NCBI GenBank assembly: GCA_963675575.1 | Contig: OY776378.1 | Coordinates: forward strand, 1,984,001 to 2,048,000 | Direction: 5' to 3' | Source of the DNA: JAGLOK01 sp963675575 | GTDB taxonomy: Bacteria; Bacillota; Clostridia; Christensenellales; UMGS416 | DNA: 64,000 nt | Shown: positions 43,972-52,126 of the stretch, piece by piece | Layout of the letters: each line of letters begins with the position of its first letter | Numbering within the stretch: position 1 is the first letter of the stretch | Translations under genes and position numbers: made by a program | Notes under the pieces: model-generated | Databases searched by the model: none | The model's input: only the letters and a program-made list of their open reading frames with translations | Told to the model about the DNA's origin: nothing

Positions 43972-45432
43972 TTACACACAGTAATCCATTATTATTTCTG
44001 CAAAAAACCTTATTCCTTTTTCTATCTGTTTCAGCTCAATCCTTTCATTTGTACCGTGAATACGTGACAAATCATCTGTTTCAAGTTTAAACGGGCTAAT
44101 GCAATATATATTATCGGTTACGCATTCGAAGTAGCAGGAATCGGTTCCTCCAACCATAAGGTATGGAGCAATCGGTATTCCTCCATGTATCTTGCGCGTC
44201 ACAGACTTTATAAGCTCAAACTCCGCATTGTCCGTGGGAGAAATTTCGGATGGTTCTTTTCCTCTCAGAATTTCCATCTTCAAATTATCGTTTGCAGCGA
44301 TTTTCTTTATATGATTTAAAACGTCTGTTGTTCTTTCGCCTTGCAGCATCCTAAAATTGATTGATATATTTGCCGATTGCGGCAAAACATTGCCTGCAGG
44401 ACTGCCTTCGGCCATAGTTGGGGCTGTTGTTGTGCGTATCATAGCGTTTGTCAGATTGCTTTTTGCTAAAACCATAAGAAACAGCGGCTTAAACAACCAA
44501 AGATTCGCCAAAATCACCTTCATCCCAAAGCTCATATATTTCCCAAGTTCTAGAAACGTTTCTTCAACGGGCTTTATAAGCCTTTTCCCAAACTGATTTT
44601 TCTCAAGCTTTACAACAGCGTCGCACACCTGCACCAGACCATTGTTTCGTGGGGGTTGAGAAGCGTGCCCGCCTTCATGCTTGGCCGTGATCTTGATATC
44701 GGCATATCCTTTTTCGCAAACGCCTATCATTCCTATGTCTCCATCTATACCAAAAGTGCTGCCCGCAACAATAGCTCCGCCTTCGTCTATTACCATACCA
44801 AGACGAACGCTTCTTTCCAAAAGTGTTTGGGCTATCGCCTGCGCTCCCCCGCCGGACGAGCCTACGACTTCCTCATTGTGCCCAAAGCACAGATACACCG
44901 TGCGTTTTGGAACAACATCATTTGAGAGCAGAGTTTCAACTGCTTCCAACACGCTGATTAACTGGTGCTTCATGTCCAGAGTTCCGCGTCCCCACAAAAA
45001 CTTATCGTCCACATATCCGCTGAATGCTTCATGCTCCCAATCGCTTTCCGTACCCGGCATTACAGGCACAACATCCATATGAGATAAAAGAGCCACAGGT
45101 TTAAGACTTTTGTCACTGCCCTCCCAAGTATACAAAAACGAATGGTCTGCGATTACTTCCCTATTAAGCTTTTTATGCACAAGAGGATAAGCTTTTTGTA
45201 TGTGCCAGCTGAGCTTTTCAAACTCCGCCCAGTCCACATCATCAGGGTTAGGATGGGAAATGGTCTTGCACTTAATAGCTTCAGACAGGCTTTTTATCGC
45301 CCTGTCAGTATCAATATCAATATCACGTGTTTTGCCTGTTTTAATTTCCTCAGGCTTCATCGAAGCGGCTTTAAGCAAAATAAATACTATTATTGCTACA
45401 AGCCACGCTAAAACTATATATAGCCACGTCAT
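43972..45432 (-). CDS. Membrane-anchored M20 metallopeptidase (CPS1/PM20D1-like)
   Basis: 486 aa. One N-terminal membrane helix (LYIVLAWLVAIIVFILLKAA) is followed by the M20 core. Zinc ligands and the base appear in LSHMDVVPV, GRGTLDMKHQ, GHNEEVVGSSGG and the C-terminal GGTDSCYF. The LDM-K and EKGYADIKITAKHEGGHASQPPR blocks resemble CPS1/PM20D1, carboxypeptidases or N-acyl amino acid amidohydrolases, rather than PepT or PepV. Its ATG shares one base with the stop of the next upstream gene. The substrate is unknown. Confidence 0.85.
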   Translation of the reverse strand: MTWLYIVLAWLVAIIVFILLKAASMKPEEIKTGKTRDIDIDTDRAIKSLSEAIKCKTISHPNPDDVDWAEFEKLSWHIQKAYPLVHKKLNREVIADHSFLYTWEGSDKSLKPVALLSHMDVVPVMPGTESDWEHEAFSGYVDDKFLWGRGTLDMKHQLISVLEAVETLLSNDVVPKRTVYLCFGHNEEVVGSSGGGAQAIAQTLLERSVRLGMVIDEGGAIVAGSTFGIDGDIGMIGVCEKGYADIKITAKHEGGHASQPPRNNGLVQVCDAVVKLEKNQFGKRLIKPVEETFLELGKYMSFGMKVILANLWLFKPLFLMVLAKSNLTNAMIRTTTAPTMAEGSPAGNVLPQSANISINFRMLQGERTTDVLNHIKKIAANDNLKMEILRGKEPSEISPTDNAEFELIKSVTRKIHGGIPIAPYLMVGGTDSCYFECVTDNIYCISPFKLETDDLSRIHGTNERIELKQIEKGIRFFAEIIMDYCV

Positions 45433-46133
45433 CAGATTTTACCTCTTTTATATAAATATCTTGCGCAAAAAATCGCAATTGCAGCACCGACAGGAACCAT
45501 AATTCCCACGTATCTTCCCGGAACCACGATAAAAGCAATTAACATTACTATAATTGGCACTATCGCGATCTTATAGTACTTTCTAAGCCATATCATTCCC
45601 AAAGCTCCAAATAAAGCAGGAAGAACGTTGGTAAATGCTGGCTGAATAACCGGAGCTTCAAGTACCGGTCGTAAAAAACTCAAGCCTACAACTCCTATTA
45701 TTATTATTATATCTGTAACTATCGCAGATACGGCAATTGAAATAGTAGCGATAATCTCACCTTCCTGGCTTCCGCTTTTAACATCTGCAAGACGCATAGC
45801 ATTAACAGCGCAAGGTATCTTAAGGTTTGTAAGATTTCCCGTTACAAACATAAGATATGAAGCGCCTGAACCCATCATCGGTGCATATGTTATAAATTCA
45901 ATTATTCCAACCGGAAGATATATCAACACTACACCAATCAGAGCCTGAAAAAACAAATTCCAAGGAGGCAATACATTAAAATATAAGCATATAGATGCGG
46001 GCACACCCAGAATAATCATAAGAGCTAGTGCGCTCCAAATCTTTCCCACTCTGTGTGTTGATTTTTCATAGGCACTTAGTGTTTTTATTTCTGGCATTTC
46101 CTGAGTTTCGTTACTTGTCATATTATCGCTCAT
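45432..46133 (-). CDS. Uncharacterised membrane protein, transporter-like
   Basis: 233 aa with five or six membrane helices. The conserved loop YAPMMGSGASYLMFVTGNLTNLKIPCA is distinctive and likely central to function. An N-terminal soluble tail of about 25 residues precedes the first helix. It lies between DUF5058 and the M20 peptidase, joined to each by TGATG start-stop overlap, with a GGAGGT site. A two-part permease is my inference. Confidence 0.6.
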   Translation of the reverse strand: MSDNMTSNETQEMPEIKTLSAYEKSTHRVGKIWSALALMIILGVPASICLYFNVLPPWNLFFQALIGVVLIYLPVGIIEFITYAPMMGSGASYLMFVTGNLTNLKIPCAVNAMRLADVKSGSQEGEIIATISIAVSAIVTDIIIIIGVVGLSFLRPVLEAPVIQPAFTNVLPALFGALGMIWLRKYYKIAIVPIIVMLIAFIVVPGRYVGIMVPVGAAIAIFCARYLYKRGKI

Positions 46134-46918
46134 CAGATGCTACCTCCTAACATAATAGTATAAACTATCGCCAGACCCATTGATATAATCATAGATAGTG
46201 GAAGCGCAAAGCTTTCAAGCCATTTCGCTTTTTCATTTTTCTGAGAAACATTTGTAAATAATAGCATCAAAAGCGCAGAGGTTAGTAGAGTCAAAATAGC
46301 TGCAAAACCAACCGCCCAACCTACCGAACCTTCACTTAACTGTTTTAGAGAATCAACTATTGGAGGTGTGATTATATATCCGCAAAATGTAGCGACAAGC
46401 CCCATAAATAGAGAAGTGACAAATATCTCTCCCCATTTTCTATCTGTATCTTGCATTTTGTCCATTCTACGGTTTAATACTTCTAATCCACCAAATAGAC
46501 AAATTAACATACCCCAGAGTATTCCTATGCTCATAACAAGCACTACACCCGCAAAAACACTCATGTTAAAGTTTGGATCTGCCAAACCCTGAGTCATTCC
46601 CATTGCCGTTGCGGCCTGCTCTGCGACAGGCAGCTCATAGGTCACCGCCCCCACAACAGAAAGCCTGATCCAAGGAATTGGCACTCCCAACGCGCGCGAC
46701 ATGGTGAATACGCCGATAACTATAGGGATTGAAGGCACAATGGAAAATACAGCGGAGTTTTTAACAGCTCCCCAAAGCTTTTTTTTACTAATTCCGATTT
46801 TTACCCCCTGCTTCCACGCGCGGAATAAAAAAACCAATGACTGCGCAATTACAAACACAGCTACTATGGCACCGAGAGTGTACATGAAAGGTCCGTTTAT
46901 TTTATCTTGATACGTCAA
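46133..46918 (-). CDS. DUF5058 membrane protein (TTG start)
   Basis: 261 aa with six or seven membrane helices. Blocks SIVPSIPIVIGVFTMSRALGVPIPWIRLSVVGAVTYELPVAEQAATAMG are strongly conserved-looking. The frame extends to 46948, but I chose the TTG at 46918 (MTYQDKINGPF), which is 5-6 nt after AAGGGG. Together with the next gene it probably forms a transport pair for the M20 peptidase. The family call is from memory of its pattern. Confidence 0.6.
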   Translation of the reverse strand: MTYQDKINGPFMYTLGAIVAVFVIAQSLVFLFRAWKQGVKIGISKKKLWGAVKNSAVFSIVPSIPIVIGVFTMSRALGVPIPWIRLSVVGAVTYELPVAEQAATAMGMTQGLADPNFNMSVFAGVVLVMSIGILWGMLICLFGGLEVLNRRMDKMQDTDRKWGEIFVTSLFMGLVATFCGYIITPPIVDSLKQLSEGSVGWAVGFAAILTLLTSALLMLLFTNVSQKNEKAKWLESFALPLSMIISMGLAIVYTIMLGGSI

Positions 46919-46986
46919 AAAACCCCTTCTTCCTATCTTTATTTGCAAACATGAAGCTTGCCGAACACATCAGCAAGCTTCAATTC

Positions 46987-48060
46987 TTATATATACAAAT
47001 CTCTTAAGTCCTTTAAGCAATCAATTAATATTTCCATTTGTTCTTTTGTTCCTATTGAAATTCTCAAATAGTTGCTTATTCTTTCCGGTTTTTTAAAGTG
47101 ACGCACTATAATATTGTTGCCTCTTAAATATTTAGCGATATCTTCCGCCTTCATTCCTTCATGGCTTGCAAATATAAAGTTAGACTTTGAATCAGTCACA
47201 TTAAATCTTAGCGATTTAAGCGCCGCGATTGTGGTTTTCCTAATAGACATAACTTTTTCGCACTGCCTTCTTTTATACCAGACATCAAGAATAGCCGCTG
47301 TCATTCCCGCCTGTGCAACTGTATCCATTGTATAAGAGTTGAACGAGTTTTTAACGCGCCGTATCCCATCTATAAGGTGTGGCTGAGCGAGAACATATCC
47401 ACATCTCAAGCCCGCAAGCGCGTGAGACTTTGAAAGTGTTTTAACAACGACAAGGTTTGGATATTTTGAAATAATCTCAACTGCGCTCTTGCCTCCAAAA
47501 TCAATATACGCCTCATCCACTATAACAACCGTCTCCGTATTTTGGTTTAACAGCGAGATAATTTCATCCATCTTAACCAGCACTCCTGTGGGAGCATTGG
47601 GATTTGCAAAAATTATTCCACAGTTTTCTTTGTTATAAGCTCCAAAGTCTATTGCAAAATCATCGCTGAGCGGTATTTCTTCGTATTTAATGTTAAACAT
47701 CTTGCTATATACAGGATAAAAGGAATATGTTATGTCCGGGAAAAGAAGCGGTTTTTCGCCACCGAAAAATGCGGCAAAACAAAAAGCCAGTATTTCATCG
47801 GAGCCATTGCCCGCATAGGTGTATTCCCTTGACGGCAAACCTTCTATTTTAGCAATCGCATCACGTAGCGTTTCGCATTCCGGTGCGGGATATAGCCTCA
47901 AATCGCTTGATATCGCCTTTTTCATGGCTGTCTGCGCTTGTGGACTTGGTGGAAAAGGATTTTCATTTGTGTTGAGCTTAATCAATCCCTTGTTTTTTGG
48001 CTGCTCTCCCGGAATATAGGGGGTCAGCCCTTTTACGAATTCACTTAAATATTTATCCAT
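46987..48060 (-). CDS. hisC: Histidinol-phosphate aminotransferase-type enzyme
   Basis: 357 aa, PLP fold type I. The Schiff-base lysine lies in VVVKTLSKSHALAGLRCGY, and IFANPNAPTG and VDEAYIDFGG are typical. ATG at 48060 is preferred because a GGAGG site lies 5 nt before it; an earlier ATG overlaps the site. No other his gene is nearby, so it could act on aromatic or other amino acids. A GAAGCTTGC/GCAAGCTTC hairpin lies 6 nt after the stop. Confidence 0.85.
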   Translation of the reverse strand: MDKYLSEFVKGLTPYIPGEQPKNKGLIKLNTNENPFPPSPQAQTAMKKAISSDLRLYPAPECETLRDAIAKIEGLPSREYTYAGNGSDEILAFCFAAFFGGEKPLLFPDITYSFYPVYSKMFNIKYEEIPLSDDFAIDFGAYNKENCGIIFANPNAPTGVLVKMDEIISLLNQNTETVVIVDEAYIDFGGKSAVEIISKYPNLVVVKTLSKSHALAGLRCGYVLAQPHLIDGIRRVKNSFNSYTMDTVAQAGMTAAILDVWYKRRQCEKVMSIRKTTIAALKSLRFNVTDSKSNFIFASHEGMKAEDIAKYLRGNNIIVRHFKKPERISNYLRISIGTKEQMEILIDCLKDLRDLYI

Positions 48061-48385
48061 CAGTCCCTCCATTCATAAATAGTATCATATATAAATATTA
48101 GGAGCAACGATTTAGTTATACGAATCGCTTTTTAATTGGCTGATTTTTTTCTTTATATTGCAATTTTATATAATAGCCTTGCACTATGGAGATACATTTA
48201 TCACGATCAAAAATAACGAATGAATCCCCAAAAATCAGTAAAATGAACAAGCTGCTCCCTAGTTGCAGGAAATTCCATATATATTTTTATTATTTTCCAC
48301 TCCTATATCTATAATTATTTGATATTATCAGGCATTTATAGTAAATTAGTAATATCAATTTTAATTAAAAACAAGGAGCAAGCTT
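48061..48385. other. Intergenic region, divergent promoters
   Basis: AT-rich, with no gene seen. TTGATA and TAAATT, 17 nt apart, near 48320-48345 could serve the SPFH gene on the plus strand. An AAGGAG site precedes the 48386 start. Nothing else is recognisable. Confidence 0.4.
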
Positions 48386-49504
48386 ATGGGAATAATGGAT
48401 TTTATAAAAAGCGAATTTATCAATATCATTGAATGGACCGATGATTCTTCTGACACAATGGTATATCGCTTTCCAGTACACGACAACGAGATAAAAATGA
48501 ATGCACAGCTTACTGTGCGCGAATCCCAAGCAGCCATATTTGTAAGCGAAGGACAGCTGGCGGATGTTTTCACACCCGGGCGCTATGAACTTTCAACCAA
48601 AAACATGCCTGTTCTAACAACAATAAAGTCATGGAAGTATGGATTTGATTCACCATTTAAAGCAGAGATTTATTTTGTAAACACAAAGCAATTTACCGAC
48701 AGAAAATGGGGAACCATGAATCCTATTATGATGCGTGATGCGGAGTTTGGTATGTTGCGCTTAAGGGCTTATGGAATATATGCTTACAGAGTTGTAGACC
48801 CCGCTAAATTCATGAAGGAAGTCTTTGGAACAAGCTCCGAATATACTGTTGAAGGTCTCGACGGCCAGCTAAAGCGTTCCATAGTTTCAGGAATCTCTGA
48901 CTTGATAGCCGAGTTTAACAAACCCGCAATTGACCTCGCCATGTATTATGACGAGTTGAGTGTTGCCGCAAAGCAAAAAGTGCAGGAGCGCTTTGATGTA
49001 TACGGGCTTGAAATATCATCACTTTATATCGAAAACATTTCTCTGCCTGAAGAAGTCGAAAAAGTACTCGATCAACGCACCTCCATGGGTGTCATGGGCA
49101 ATCAAATGAATAAATTCACCCAATATCAGGCGGCGCAGGCCATACGTGATGCCGCACAAAACGAAGGCGGCGGATTGGCCGGTGCCGGAGTCGGTCTTGG
49201 AGCTGGCGCAGCTTTGGGCAATGCTTTCGCCAATGCTATGGGAGGCGCAACGCAGTCTCAAAACACAATCGCGTGCCCATCGTGCGGAGCGCAAGCATCA
49301 CCTGATTCAAAATTCTGCCCCGATTGCGGAAAGCCAATGACAATCCCAAAATCTAAGTGCGTAAAATGCCAAGCTGATATAAATGCTGGAGCAAAATTTT
49401 GCCCCGAATGCGGCGCAAGCCAAGAAACCGTTCCATGCGCCAAATGCGGAGCTAAGTTGGCGCCGGGTGCGAAATTCTGCCCTGAATGCGGAGAAAAAGT
49501 ATAA
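48386..49504 (+). CDS. SPFH-domain protein with C-terminal zinc ribbons (YdjI-like)
   Basis: 372 aa. Residues 1-260 form the SPFH/band-7 or virion-core-like domain (FVSEGQLADVFTPGRYEL, TIKSWKYGFDSPFKAEIYFV). A Gly/Ala-rich linker follows. The C-terminal 90 residues hold three double-CxxC zinc ribbons (CPSCGAQASPDSKFCPDCG, then CVKCQADI ... CPECG, CAKCGAKL ... CPECG). In Bacilli this type works with YdjG/H and PspA on membrane stress. No PspA is seen here. Confidence 0.82.
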   Translation: MGIMDFIKSEFINIIEWTDDSSDTMVYRFPVHDNEIKMNAQLTVRESQAAIFVSEGQLADVFTPGRYELSTKNMPVLTTIKSWKYGFDSPFKAEIYFVNTKQFTDRKWGTMNPIMMRDAEFGMLRLRAYGIYAYRVVDPAKFMKEVFGTSSEYTVEGLDGQLKRSIVSGISDLIAEFNKPAIDLAMYYDELSVAAKQKVQERFDVYGLEISSLYIENISLPEEVEKVLDQRTSMGVMGNQMNKFTQYQAAQAIRDAAQNEGGGLAGAGVGLGAGAALGNAFANAMGGATQSQNTIACPSCGAQASPDSKFCPDCGKPMTIPKSKCVKCQADINAGAKFCPECGASQETVPCAKCGAKLAPGAKFCPECGEKV

Positions 49505-49506
49505 CA

Positions 49507-50625
49507 ATGTCAGAAATTAATTATGAAAATAATCAAGATAGGGACAGCACAAAGTTTCCCTGCCCCGCCTGTGGAGCGAATATGCACTTTGATCCTGAGC
49601 AAGCCTCTCTAAAGTGCGATCACTGTGATAATATAATCGATTTCGAGAGAAAAGACGAGCCAATCCTCGAATATGATTTTTTCACATTGAAAGATGTGGG
49701 GAAAAATGATGCCGTGGGAGAAGAAACACTCACCATCCAATGTGAATCATGCGGCGCTAAAACAGTGGTTGGAAATGATACAATTTCCAAGTTCTGCGCC
49801 TTTTGCGGCTCATCTCACATCATTTCACTAAATGAGCTAGGCGGGATTCCTCCTGAATCGGTTATTCCTTTTCAAATACCTGAGAAAAAAGCAAAGGAAG
49901 CCTTTAAAGCGTGGATTAAAAAAAGATGGTTTGCTCCCAATGCTTTGAGAAAGCAAAAAATGGGTGGTAAGCTTAACGGCGTATACGTCCCTTATTGGAC
50001 ATATGATGCCGACACTTATTATTCTTACACTGCGCAGGGGGGGAAGCATCATTATAGGACGAAAACGCGTATGGTAAACGGGAAGCGCCAAACATACCAA
50101 GAACGCTATACTGTATGGTATCCCACATCCGGCAGCGGTCAGCACTATTTTGACGATTTGCAGATTCAGGCCACAAAGCAAATAGACTATGGTCTATTGG
50201 AAAAAATTGAGCCATTCACTCTTAGCAAGCTAACGCCTTATTTGAAAGAATTTCTCTCAGGTTTTTTGGCGGAGCGATACTCTGTGGAGGTGAAAGACGG
50301 CTGGGAAGATGCAAAACGGGAAATCAACCGTGATTTAACCAGCATGGTACGAAGCGCGGTACTGTCGCGAGGATACGATGAAGTACGGGCGGTACAAATA
50401 GCCGCAAACTACAAAACAGTTGCATACAAGCACATTCTCGTGCCTGTATGGCTGTCAGCATACAAATACAAAAACAAAACATATCAATACATGATAAACG
50501 GTGAAAACGGAAAGGTAGCGGGACATGCACCTGTAAGCGCTTGGAAAGTAATATTCCTGATACTTGGCATTGCCGCAGCCGGCGTTTTGATATACTATCT
50601 GTATCAGTATTTTGGTGGCGGCTGA
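49507..50625 (+). CDS. Zinc-ribbon membrane protein (YdjG/TFIIB-like)
   Basis: 372 aa. Residues about 13-50 form a zinc ribbon (CPACGANMHFDPEQASLKCDHC), followed by a second one (CESCGAKTVVGNDTISKFCAFCG). The central part is beta-rich. One membrane helix near the C-terminus (VIFLILGIAAAGVLIYYLYQY) anchors it. The start is ATG at 49507, 2 nt after the upstream stop. It forms an operon with the SPFH gene. Confidence 0.8.
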   Translation: MSEINYENNQDRDSTKFPCPACGANMHFDPEQASLKCDHCDNIIDFERKDEPILEYDFFTLKDVGKNDAVGEETLTIQCESCGAKTVVGNDTISKFCAFCGSSHIISLNELGGIPPESVIPFQIPEKKAKEAFKAWIKKRWFAPNALRKQKMGGKLNGVYVPYWTYDADTYYSYTAQGGKHHYRTKTRMVNGKRQTYQERYTVWYPTSGSGQHYFDDLQIQATKQIDYGLLEKIEPFTLSKLTPYLKEFLSGFLAERYSVEVKDGWEDAKREINRDLTSMVRSAVLSRGYDEVRAVQIAANYKTVAYKHILVPVWLSAYKYKNKTYQYMINGENGKVAGHAPVSAWKVIFLILGIAAAGVLIYYLYQYFGGG

Positions 50626-50642
50626 AGAGAATTTAATGCAAA

Positions 50643-50670
50643 AAAAGCTCCGCTAATATGCGGAGCTTTT
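50643..50670. terminator. Bidirectional terminator
   Basis: AAAAGCTCCGC / GCGGAGCTTTT perfect 11-bp stem with a 6-nt loop, between convergent genes ending at 50625 and 50682. Both strands end in T-rich runs. Confidence 0.88.
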
Positions 50671-50681
50671 GATTTTTAACT

Positions 50682-51878
50682 TTATACTTCAATAATCTCA
50701 TAATCCGTTGGGTGCTTCTTATATGCAAGCTTTAAGAATGCAGGCGTTAAGAATGAACTTACTATTACAAGCAATACAATCGGAGTTAAAAATGTTTCGG
50801 GTATAAGCCCCGCCGCAATCCCTCTGTCGGCCACAATCAGCGCCACTTCGCCTCTTGCCATCATTCCTATTCCGCAGCGAATTGCTTCCATATTATTGTA
50901 TTTCCCAAGCTTTGCGCCAATTGCGCCGCCAATCACTTTGGTCAGGAGAGCCACTGTTATAAGTGAAAGTGAGAACAGTAGCATATGCAAATCGATATGA
51001 CTTATGGTCGCTTTGATTCCGATGCTTGCAAAGAAAATCGGTGCAAAAAGCATATACGATGTAACTTCAACTTTTTGACTTACATAATCCGACAGTGTAA
51101 TACTTGAAATCATTGCGCCAGCCAAATATGCTCCTGTAATATCTGCAACTCCGAAGAAGTGTTCTGCACAGTAAGATAAAACCAGACAAAACACAAGCGA
51201 ATAAATGGGCACGCGCCTTTTTGTGCCATATTTTCTCTTGAAATACTTAAAAAGCATGTAAAATCCAAATCCGCATGCTCCCGCGAAAACGAAAAAACCA
51301 AGAATCTTAAGAAGAACCAACCCTAAGCTAACAGAATCATCGGTAATACTCATTAAGACCGTAAGGGCAACTATTCCAAAAATATCATCTAATATTGCCG
51401 CTCCGATTACTGTCGTTCCGGATTTTGTTTTAAACCGCCCTAGCTCACGCAGTGTTTCAACGGTAATCGCAACTGAAGTCGCCATAAGTATCACGCCAAT
51501 AAATATATATTTAAACAGCTGTTTTTTATCAATGCCGGAAAACCCTCCCGAGAAAGCGCCTGTAACAAGGAATCCACCAATCAGTGGCAGTAGAATTCCC
51601 ATCAAGGCAATTAGAACCGAAGCTTTCCCAGTTTTCTTGAGTTTCTTTACATCAGTTTCCATGCCGGCCATGAACATAATAAATATTACGCCCAACTCTG
51701 CCATCTTATCTATAAATTCTGACTCGTGAACTATGTTCAAAATTGTCGGGCCTATCAAAAATCCCGCTATAAGAGCTCCTACCACTGAAGGTAGCTGAAG
51801 CTTTCTGGTGATAACACCAAATAATTTTGTACACAGCAATATTATTGCTAAATCTAAAAAGAATCCGTAACTTAACAT
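50682..51878 (-). CDS. CPA2-type monovalent cation:proton antiporter
   Basis: 398 aa with about 12 membrane helices. The N-terminal GALIAGFLIGPTILN and the ion-binding DDIFGIVALTVL (Asp pair) match Kef/GerN/NapA. GMMARGEVALIVADRGI is a further family motif. No C-terminal RCK domain. The substrate could be Na+ or K+; the family does not tell. Confidence 0.88.
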   Translation of the reverse strand: MLSYGFFLDLAIILLCTKLFGVITRKLQLPSVVGALIAGFLIGPTILNIVHESEFIDKMAELGVIFIMFMAGMETDVKKLKKTGKASVLIALMGILLPLIGGFLVTGAFSGGFSGIDKKQLFKYIFIGVILMATSVAITVETLRELGRFKTKSGTTVIGAAILDDIFGIVALTVLMSITDDSVSLGLVLLKILGFFVFAGACGFGFYMLFKYFKRKYGTKRRVPIYSLVFCLVLSYCAEHFFGVADITGAYLAGAMISSITLSDYVSQKVEVTSYMLFAPIFFASIGIKATISHIDLHMLLFSLSLITVALLTKVIGGAIGAKLGKYNNMEAIRCGIGMMARGEVALIVADRGIAAGLIPETFLTPIVLLVIVSSFLTPAFLKLAYKKHPTDYEIIEV

Positions 51879-52046
51879 TTTATTCCCATCTCTTCATACA
51901 GCTTTGAGCTGCCATTATATTTATTAAAAGGTTTACCCTTCAATATTGAAATCACGGTTTATTAGTATAAACCTCTCTTTTATCAAAGTCAATTGTAACA
52001 GTTTATAAAAAAAAGAGACATAAAATCATTGAAAAACTACAAACAT

Positions 52047-52075
52047 TTGACATCCAATAAAAAAAAGAGTATTAT
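52047..52075 (+). promoter_or_regulatory. Strong promoter of helD
   Basis: TTGACA and TATTAT exactly 17 nt apart. An inverted repeat (AAAAAAGAGT at 52060-52069 and ACTCTTTTTT at 52093-52102) straddles the -10 and start point, so it lies mostly outside the transcript and could be an operator. Confidence 0.75.
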
Positions 52076-52126
52076 TATTTTCCTTTTGTTTGACTCTTTT
52101 TTAATCTAATGATAAAGGAATCAACT

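Noticed and set aside
52060..52102. The inverted repeat before helD as a terminator
   Set aside because: A near-consensus promoter uses its left arm as spacer, so only the right arm is transcribed with helD, and no plus-strand gene lies upstream.
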